Of a DNA stretch of 64,000 nt, positions 58,264-64,000 are shown in pieces. Each line of letters opens with the position of its first letter. Within the stretch, counting starts at the first letter, position 1. The DNA lies in NCBI RefSeq assembly GCF_002356415.1, contig NZ_AP018338.1, forward strand, positions 930,001 through 994,000, written 5' to 3'. Position numbers and translations under genes: made by a program. A model generated the notes under the pieces. That model was not told the DNA's origin. It made no database searches and worked only from the letters and a program-made list of their open reading frames with translations. Source of the DNA: Streptococcus oralis subsp. tigurinus (GTDB taxonomy: Bacteria > Bacillota > Bacilli > Lactobacillales > Streptococcaceae).

Positions 58264-59115
58264 CTAATCTGCATCTACCCAGAGATGGTATTTCTTACAG
58301 TGGAGACATCTAAATAAATACCCACAAAGGGAACCATCCTTTACAAGATAATCTTCTACATCTGCAAACTCATCGCGCTCGTGGTATTCTGCTAATACTT
58401 CATCAGCAATATCCATTGCCTTCAACTCCTGTGTTCCAACCGTTCCCAAATAGGCACAGTAATCATCACAGCATGAGAGCCAATATTCTCCCTGCCAGCT
58501 TAGGTATCCTGGTGTTTGGTAGAAAAGCATATTGTTTTTCTCTTCATCTGGCTCTCCGATCCATTCTGCTTCTTGAACAAATTCTGCATCGAATTTTCTC
58601 GCTGCTTCCCCATTTGCGATGCACATCGGACAGAGATAGTCGACATCATCGATACAGTAAGGCCGCATAGCATAATAAACACTTGATTTTTTACCGCAAC
58701 AAGGACAGATTTTCTCTTCTCCCTCCTCAAAAGCACCCGTAGCCAGCGGATCAGGATGGTAGAGAAACTGAGGTAAATCTTTTAAACATTCCCTTCTCTC
58801 AGCCTCCTCTGTCTCTGTTAATGGACGCGGTAAAGCGAAGTCGTTTCCACGCTTTTTGCTCAACTCTTGTAAAGTGGTGAATTTCTTCATTTGTTTTCGG
58901 TCTGTTTTATCAACCATAGTCGAGAAGACTTTAAAGGCACTCTCCATCATACCAAGTTTTTGATACACATCCACCAATACCTTCTTCGCCTCTATCTCCT
59001 CAATCTGAGAAAGTCTATCCACAAATTGATAGAGAGCTAAAACACTTGATCTGTCACCATCTTGAAGATTGAAATCCTCTTTTAAACGTATCCATTCTGT
59101 CAGATATTCTTTCAT
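58264..59115 (-). CDS. CbrC-family protein (colicin-tolerance family, UPF0167)
   Basis: 283 residues. The C-terminal two-thirds (about 110-283) carries the CbrC domain: LPQFLYHPDP, CPCCGKKSSVYY, VDYLCPMCIANG, WLSCCDDYCAYLG and CLHCKKYHLW, with paired cysteines that should bind zinc. The N-terminal third is a helical region of the kind found with toxin-tolerance proteins. E. coli CbrC gives colicin E2 tolerance when overproduced; the mechanism is unclear. Confidence 0.82.
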   Translation of the reverse strand: MKEYLTEWIRLKEDFNLQDGDRSSVLALYQFVDRLSQIEEIEAKKVLVDVYQKLGMMESAFKVFSTMVDKTDRKQMKKFTTLQELSKKRGNDFALPRPLTETEEAERRECLKDLPQFLYHPDPLATGAFEEGEEKICPCCGKKSSVYYAMRPYCIDDVDYLCPMCIANGEAARKFDAEFVQEAEWIGEPDEEKNNMLFYQTPGYLSWQGEYWLSCCDDYCAYLGTVGTQELKAMDIADEVLAEYHERDEFADVEDYLVKDGSLCGYLFRCLHCKKYHLWVDAD

Positions 59116-59152
59116 TTTATCACCTTATTTTATACTTTTAATTTCAGGCAAG

Positions 59153-59557
59153 TTAGTAAATTTCACAAATAACCTCTCTAGCGGCTTGAAACTGCTTGTC
59201 GAATTTCACTAGCAGGTAAAGTGGCCCAGCCAGAGAGTCACCTGCATCATATCCTAGAGCAAATTCGCCATAAGAACCGTTTTTATCAAAGATTAGCTCA
59301 GTTAATTCCAGTTCTGAAATAGCTTCATCAGGCCAGTTATCTTGAATAACCTTTTGAGCTTTTTTATCTATCTGCTCCAGATCCCTGTAGAGTCTAGACA
59401 TCAAATCATCCGATAACAAGAGTAGATCCTGTTCACAATAGCCTGTAAAATGAATATCTACGGCTTTATTGCGACATTGCCCTAAAAAATAGATCCCCGA
59501 ATCATGTTTTTCCCAGTTTATTCCTTTCCATAATGCCAACAAATCTTCTTTTTTCAT
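59153..59557 (-). CDS. Hypothetical protein (134 aa)
   Basis: Not recognised with confidence. Acidic soluble protein; C-terminal FALGYDAGDSLAGPLYLLVKFD resembles small DUF families often placed beside immunity genes. Thirty-seven bases upstream of the CbrC gene, on the same strand, so probably co-transcribed. Confidence 0.58.
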   Translation of the reverse strand: MKKEDLLALWKGINWEKHDSGIYFLGQCRNKAVDIHFTGYCEQDLLLLSDDLMSRLYRDLEQIDKKAQKVIQDNWPDEAISELELTELIFDKNGSYGEFALGYDAGDSLAGPLYLLVKFDKQFQAAREVICEIY

Positions 59558-59656
59558 TTTTTATCTCATACCATCCTCGATTAATATTGGATCTTGGAAC
59601 CCTTTATATATAAAAATACTTCTCGTTTTTCCTTCTATTATACCACTTAAACGACA

Positions 59657-59687
59657 AAAGCCTGTAGTTTCAGTGTACTGCAGGCTT
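59657..59687. terminator. Hairpin in the 293-bp gap before 59851
   Basis: AAGCCTGTAG / CTGCAGGCTT stem (AAGCCTG / CAGGCTT perfect). Between the HEAT gene and the 134-aa gene. The rest of the gap (59558-59850) shows no gene. Confidence 0.6.
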
Positions 59688-59850
59688 ACTATGTAGAAAG
59701 AAACAATGATGACCACAACATTCATACATTTCAGGGGCTGATATTGATAATATGTTCCTTTGTAGTTTTAGAGCTGTATTGTTTCTCAATTTGAGAGCTG
59801 TTAATACTTATCGGTCAATAAACTTTCCAATGCTTCTATATGGTTATCCC

Positions 59851-60579
59851 TTAAAACTTACTTAGGAATCTAATAGCAGATTTTTGAGCTTTTTCTATTT
59901 TTTCAATCTCCACATTTTCCACTGCAGAAGATGATATCCATCTCTTGCCAAATAATAGTTGAGTTGCTTCTATCATCAAACCACAAGCATAAGGATCTTT
60001 TTCTTCAGTAATGGCTTGAATAAAACTGGCCTTTGCTTTTTTGGATATAATTTCTGCTTTTACTCTATGGAAGGATAGTTGCATAAGACTCGTCGCAGAC
60101 CATGCACGACAAAGGGCGTCTTCATCATCAAGCATTTGTCTTGTTAAAAGTTCAATTTCTTTTGCTGATCCTATCCAACCTAAAGCTATGACCACCTTTT
60201 GACGAAGAATAGGATTCTTTATATCTAAAAGTACAGTAAAGATAGGAATCAGTTGGTCACAAAATGAGCTATAAAAATCTCGATGTTTTGATTTAGAAAG
60301 GATTTCCGCTATAAGATAGGCAATCAATACACTTTGTTTTTCATCTTTAACTTCATCCAACTGTTCAAATAAAAACTCTAAGCCATCTTTTCCATGTTTA
60401 TTAAAGCTACCTTCTAAATGCAGATTTCTACCTTCATTCCAATCTTTGCAAATCAGTTCGTAATGATATGCGATTTCTTTGGAACTACCCAGATCAGCTA
60501 CAAATTTGATTCTTTTGCCAGAAGGAAAGCCTTCTTTTTCCAAGTCAAGGTATGCTTTTTGTAAATCTTCTTTATCCAT
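59851..60579 (-). CDS. HEAT-repeat protein
   Basis: 242 residues from ATG 60579, chosen because GAGG lies six bases upstream. Alpha-alpha repeats of about 35 residues, for example in KNPILRQKVVIALGWIGSA and DEDALCRAWSATSLMQLS. HEAT proteins are binding scaffolds; no partner is evident. No membrane segment. Confidence 0.7.
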   Translation of the reverse strand: MDKEDLQKAYLDLEKEGFPSGKRIKFVADLGSSKEIAYHYELICKDWNEGRNLHLEGSFNKHGKDGLEFLFEQLDEVKDEKQSVLIAYLIAEILSKSKHRDFYSSFCDQLIPIFTVLLDIKNPILRQKVVIALGWIGSAKEIELLTRQMLDDEDALCRAWSATSLMQLSFHRVKAEIISKKAKASFIQAITEEKDPYACGLMIEATQLLFGKRWISSSAVENVEIEKIEKAQKSAIRFLSKF

Positions 60580-60627
60580 TTTTAACCTCAAGCTGTTTAA
60601 TTCTTTGAGATACCTTTGCAAAGCTTT

Positions 60628-61125
60628 CTAAGAAATAGTAACCATGACATTACCATTGAGCTCTAAAATCTTCTGGTAAAACTCTTTCATCGCTTGGAAA
60701 TAATCGCAAATTTCTTCTTTAATCTCTTCCTCTTCGTCATCATAATCCCAAATATCGGGGTAAAGGTCTGCCTTTTTACAAGCTTGCATACTAAAATGCG
60801 CCATGGCTTCTTCCATATCAAAGTTTTTCAAAGCCGAACAAATCTCTGATACTTTTGATTTTTCTGTATAGGCAATATATTCCGCAACATTTTCAAGTGG
60901 CGTCACACCCAAAACAGCCACGCTCAAAGGATCATTCCGACTAGGGTTTGAACTTCCAACCCCTGTAAGCACAAAATGAAGAACATCCCACATTTTATCT
61001 ATATCAAGTAAAAGTTCTGCTTCCTCTTCTACTACCTCAAATTGATCATCTCCTTCACCATTAAAGGCCTTCAGTTGATGTAAGTACTGATCGTTTATAT
61101 ATTGAAAATTAGCAATCATTCCCAT
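60628..61125 (-). CDS. DUF1877 family protein (YfbM-like)
   Basis: 165 residues from ATG 61125 (GGAGG eight bases upstream). N-terminal MGMIANFQYINDQYL and the central LLDIDKMWDVLHFVLTG motif are typical of DUF1877. Function unknown; members often lie in polymorphic-toxin or immunity neighbourhoods. Confidence 0.82.
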   Translation of the reverse strand: MGMIANFQYINDQYLHQLKAFNGEGDDQFEVVEEEAELLLDIDKMWDVLHFVLTGVGSSNPSRNDPLSVAVLGVTPLENVAEYIAYTEKSKVSEICSALKNFDMEEAMAHFSMQACKKADLYPDIWDYDDEEEEIKEEICDYFQAMKEFYQKILELNGNVMVTIS

Positions 61126-61248
61126 TTGTTTTTCCTCCAAAATTTCTATGTTGAATGATGTTATTTACGTTTTATAAAAGCTTATTATCACTAAAGTGTA
61201 ATTCTTACTTGATGAATAGTATCTTCAGATGTTTTCCTTATAAAGTGT

Positions 61249-61254
61249 TATAAT
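61249..61254 (+). promoter_or_regulatory. -10 of the 61302 gene
   Basis: TATAAT with a TG extension (TGTTATAAT). Lies about 50 bases before the ATG at 61302. Confidence 0.55.
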
Positions 61255-61301
61255 GTAGGTGTATCCAAAATGTGGATTATCGCCTAAAAAGGAGAATAGC
61301 G

Positions 61302-62324
61302 ATGGGCTTTTTTATATTTGCTTTGACTTTTTATTTTATTTTTTGCCTGTTCTTAGTCTTTACGATTTATCTCTATTTTAAACTGGCAAGTGCCGTCAGC
61401 GCTGGCAAAGAAGTTCCTAAGTGGATGTATCAGTTCGGGCAAGGTTTTCAAGGACGCTACCATATTGAATATGAAGATATCACTAATAGGAACGCTCTCA
61501 AAGAAGCCAACCTATTTATTTTCTATTTTGTTCTAGCTAATATCTTCACTTTAGTGGCACTGTATGTTAAAATGGACAATTTTCCAGCAGCTCTTTATAC
61601 TTGTTTAAAGGCTCAATTCGCCATTGTTGTAGGGAGCATGCTGTTTAGACAGTTTGTCAACTTGGTAATATTTATAGTAAGTCGTTCAAAGAAAGATCGT
61701 GGTCCCTATTCATCAACCAATGCTATCATCGGGGCTACCTTCTTGACCACCTTAATCTTTATGTTCTGTATCATGATAACTGGTGTCCCCGCTAAACCTA
61801 TTCCAGTTCAAATCGACAAGACCAGTGTGGTGGTAGGTGAAACAAGAGCTTCAGAACTACTGAATCAGGGGTTCAGTTTTACTGGAAAAAATCCTGAGAG
61901 TGAGATTGTGAACAAACGCAATGACCATTTCTACTATGGAGAACTGCTTGAAATTGTCCGAGGTGGTCAATCTTACGGTCTGATGAGCATTACACCAAAG
62001 TGGAAAGATTCTGATAAACTCGAGAACTGCGTCGTCACATACTATGAAATCTCAGCAGACAATCCGCAACTATCCCAAGTTAAAATCAGCAACCAAGACC
62101 TCTCCAAACTCACAATCACTGATTTTAAAACGAGAAACTTAACAGATATCTTTTCACTAAAACCTGCTGATGCTAAAGAAGTGAAGCACGATACCTACTT
62201 CAGTCTGAGGCTGCAAACTGCCGACTATGTACTATGGAACAGCTATCAATTTGTGGCGAATTTCAATAGTGATCAGTCCCCAAATCGATACGGAGTAAGA
62301 GCTCAGAATACAATCTGGGAGTGA
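61302..62324 (+). CDS. Membrane protein with extracytoplasmic domain (third family member)
   Basis: 340 residues. Hydrophobic segments at about 1-25, 75-95, 103-125 and 150-170; outside domain starts PIPVQIDKTSVVVGETRASELLNQG, the same layout and motif order as the copies at 35 and 55 kb, though more diverged. ATG 61302 has AAGGAG 8-9 bases upstream; an in-frame GTG at 61272 has no RBS. Alone on the + strand among - strand genes, with its own promoter. Function unknown. Confidence 0.68.
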   Translation: MGFFIFALTFYFIFCLFLVFTIYLYFKLASAVSAGKEVPKWMYQFGQGFQGRYHIEYEDITNRNALKEANLFIFYFVLANIFTLVALYVKMDNFPAALYTCLKAQFAIVVGSMLFRQFVNLVIFIVSRSKKDRGPYSSTNAIIGATFLTTLIFMFCIMITGVPAKPIPVQIDKTSVVVGETRASELLNQGFSFTGKNPESEIVNKRNDHFYYGELLEIVRGGQSYGLMSITPKWKDSDKLENCVVTYYEISADNPQLSQVKISNQDLSKLTITDFKTRNLTDIFSLKPADAKEVKHDTYFSLRLQTADYVLWNSYQFVANFNSDQSPNRYGVRAQNTIWE

Positions 62325-62332
62325 AAAATCAA

Positions 62333-63487
62333 CTACTCCTGATAGGATAAGGTAACGCTATCTATCTCTTTGAAATAGACCCTCATCTTAAACAAAACTC
62401 TTATATTTTTATAGGGAACTCCGTCGCTCTCCTCTTCACTAGTGGAGGGCCTTTTTATTCCAAGCATGTCATATAAATCAGCGGTTAACTCTTTTCTTTT
62501 ATCAAATTCGTAATAGACATCCCCAATATACATACTTGCCGGATCAGAGATGACAGCCTTTATCAACGTTCCATCTAAAAGAGAACATCCTTTATCGCTT
62601 AGGTTTTTCACCTGAATTTTAAATTTTGTATAATAAGATAGACTTCCAACATTATAGACTCTAGATAATATATAGCTTTCACTGACTTCTCCAGGTTGTA
62701 AGTAAATCTTTTTGAGTTCCCCTATTGTGGTGGATTCTAATTCAACATCCTTATTTAAACAATCATCAAGCGTATCACTCCCCAGTACAAAAGAAGTCGA
62801 GTTTACCACAAATACAAATCCATTAGGATTCTCAGGGTGTGTTCGTAGTTGGGGTTCCAATTCTTGACGAATTTTCTCAAAAGATGTTATGTTTAATTTC
62901 CCATTTTCTGCATTACAAACTTGTTGATAAATACTGGTATCAATTGTCCCATCAAGATTTCTCCTCGAGCTCTTTAATCGAATACCACTGATATCCATTC
63001 GTACCCCGAAGCAATCAGTTTCAGCTAAAATAGGATACTTCAGGCTAGTATAGTTGATAAAGTCCAACATCTTGTCATAGGATTCTTTTAGTTGATCTAA
63101 ATTTTCAACCTCAGTAGAATAGACAAAATTTTCAGGATGGAGATAGGAAAGGACATCATCACCTAGATTATGATTTTCCTTATATTCCGCAAGGGCTCTT
63201 GTGCAAAATACTTCTTCAAAATCAGAATGAATAAAGGGGGAACCCATTGCGAGCCAATCATGGGACACACTACAAGTAAAAGAAATGTCAGGATAATCCT
63301 TCAGGGTCACAAACCAATAATAGGGATGACTAGGATCTTCTTTTATCACATAAGTACTCTCTCCATAGACTTTATTGAGATATCGAACTAGTCTTTCTTT
63401 GTCTTCTTTATGCGAGGTACAGGCATTTAGTAGAAGGGCGCCAACTATAATAATAAATAGACAGGAAATTTTTTTAAATAGTTTCAT
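62333..63487 (-). CDS. Putative lipoprotein (384 aa)
   Basis: Signal peptide with lipobox LLNAC, lipidated Cys23, so it is anchored outside the membrane. The rest is soluble and not recognised; four to six further cysteines could form disulphides. Convergent with the 61302 gene (8 bp between ends). Could be an exported immunity-type protein, by context only. Confidence 0.7.
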   Translation of the reverse strand: MKLFKKISCLFIIIVGALLLNACTSHKEDKERLVRYLNKVYGESTYVIKEDPSHPYYWFVTLKDYPDISFTCSVSHDWLAMGSPFIHSDFEEVFCTRALAEYKENHNLGDDVLSYLHPENFVYSTEVENLDQLKESYDKMLDFINYTSLKYPILAETDCFGVRMDISGIRLKSSRRNLDGTIDTSIYQQVCNAENGKLNITSFEKIRQELEPQLRTHPENPNGFVFVVNSTSFVLGSDTLDDCLNKDVELESTTIGELKKIYLQPGEVSESYILSRVYNVGSLSYYTKFKIQVKNLSDKGCSLLDGTLIKAVISDPASMYIGDVYYEFDKRKELTADLYDMLGIKRPSTSEEESDGVPYKNIRVLFKMRVYFKEIDSVTLSYQE

Positions 63488-63610
63488 TTTTTTCCTCTTC
63501 CTTGCTATCTAATAAATATTCTCTACGATAAAGGTACTTTTATAAGTTGACTTCTTTCCTTCTGATTATTATCATTTCATTACTTTCCTTTATTATACTA
63601 CATAAATACA

Positions 63611-63652
63611 AAAAAGACTGGAACGAATGGTTGCCTATCATTACAGTCTTTT
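63611..63652. terminator. Terminator of the neopullulanase-like gene
   Basis: AAAAAGACTG / CAGTCTTTT stem; on the - strand it follows the stop at 63665. Confidence 0.75.
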
Positions 63653-63664
63653 ACACCTTATTAT

Positions 63665-64000
63665 CTATTTCTCCACAAAAACTACAAAGCCTTTTGGCGA
63701 GATGACAAGCTGATTATCCAATTCTTGGCAATGACTGGCTAGCGCTACAGAATCACGATTTACAAGATAGTTTTCAGTTGACTGGTTAAAAATAGCTTGG
63801 ACTTTTTGTCCATCATAATCCCATTCTAGGGACACTACATCTGGCTTGATTTCTTTCAGGCTATAGGTTCCATGTTGGATAATGTCTGAAACATCCTTGC
63901 GAAGCTGAATCAATTTCTTCATGAACATAAGCATCTCATTACTGTCAGAAACACGCTCCCAAGGCATAACACGACGACAATCAGGATCTGGACCTCCGTC
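63665..64000 (-). CDS. GH13 neopullulanase/cyclomaltodextrinase-like enzyme, C-terminus (cut by window end)
   Basis: The frame is open to the window edge; 111 codons are visible. GGPDPDCRRVMPWE is the conserved motif that follows the barrel in neopullulanase, maltogenic amylase and cyclomaltodextrinase. The C-terminal beta domain follows. Together with the pullulanase gene at the other edge it adds to alpha-glucan use in this region. The exact activity cannot be fixed without the N-terminus. Confidence 0.82.
   Translation of the reverse strand, partial: DGGPDPDCRRVMPWERVSDSNEMLMFMKKLIQLRKDVSDIIQHGTYSLKEIKPDVVSLEWDYDGQKVQAIFNQSTENYLVNRDSVALASHCQELDNQLVISPKGFVVFVEK

Overview
The window is AT-rich Firmicute DNA and looks like a mitis-group Streptococcus (S. 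mitis, S. oralis or S. infantis type, close to S. pneumoniae). This rests on recognisable gene content (gapN, glgBCDA, eno, ung-mutX-pyrC, a pdh operon with a lipoyl-bearing E3, lplA, xerS, rnhB-rbgA, rexAB), on gene order that matches the pneumococcal chromosome as I remember it, and on a difSL-like site beside xerS. Species cannot be fixed by eye; enolase differs from the pneumococcal protein at several residues. LAYOUT: 1-12.4 kb is central carbon metabolism on the + strand: the end of a pullulanase, gapN, the glycogen operon glgBCDA behind a strong promoter with a CcpA (cre) site, a phosphoserine-phosphatase-like HAD protein, glycerate kinase and enolase. 12.5-21 kb is a mixed accessory stretch: a YkgJ-type protein, an AraC regulator, a BtrH-like papain-fold protein, a ClbS/DfsB-like protein, an array of phased palindromes, an orphan Imm70-like immunity gene, a DUF308 protein fused to a probable permuted NlpC/P60 domain, and an AI-2E-type exporter. 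21-31.8 kb is housekeeping: ung, mutX, pyrC, a MATE exporter, the four-gene 2-oxoacid (pyruvate/acetoin) dehydrogenase operon and its lipoate ligase. 32.6-33.8 kb holds xerS and a dif site, so this is the chromosome terminus. Most core genes left of it point right and most core genes right of it point left, as expected when two replication arms meet there. 33.9-37.9 kb, next to dif, is decayed DNA: a broken zinc-ribbon gene, a membrane-protein gene broken by one extra A in a run of seven, a gene tail and an IS982 fragment. 38-50.1 kb is housekeeping on the - strand (clcA, rnhB, rbgA, rexA, rexB), interrupted by a MazEF/PemIK-type toxin-antitoxin pair. 50.2-53.8 kb holds an IS200-type element, a small double-glycine bacteriocin-like gene with a CPBP protease/immunity gene, a Cof-type phosphatase and a TraX-like protein. 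53.9-63.5 kb is a run of about a dozen poorly conserved small genes, several resembling immunity or stress-tolerance families (CbrC, DUF1877, HEAT repeat, paralogous membrane proteins, a lipoprotein). The window closes with the end of a neopullulanase-like GH13 gene. HOW IT WORKS TOGETHER: GlgC/GlgD make ADP-glucose, GlgA polymerises it and GlgB branches it, with cre-based control suggesting carbon-catabolite regulation. The pdh operon carries its lipoyl domain on E3 rather than E2 and is followed by the ligase that can charge it. The most unusual items are: a bacteriocin-like peptide preceded by two 9-bp direct repeats at a 21-bp period (the layout used by ComE/BlpR regulators); the 42-bp-phased palindrome array near 16 kb; the single-base frameshift in one of three paralogous membrane proteins; an alpha/beta hydrolase lying between two copies of the 3' end of its neighbour; and a Lys-to-Glu change in enolase's plasminogen-binding loop.
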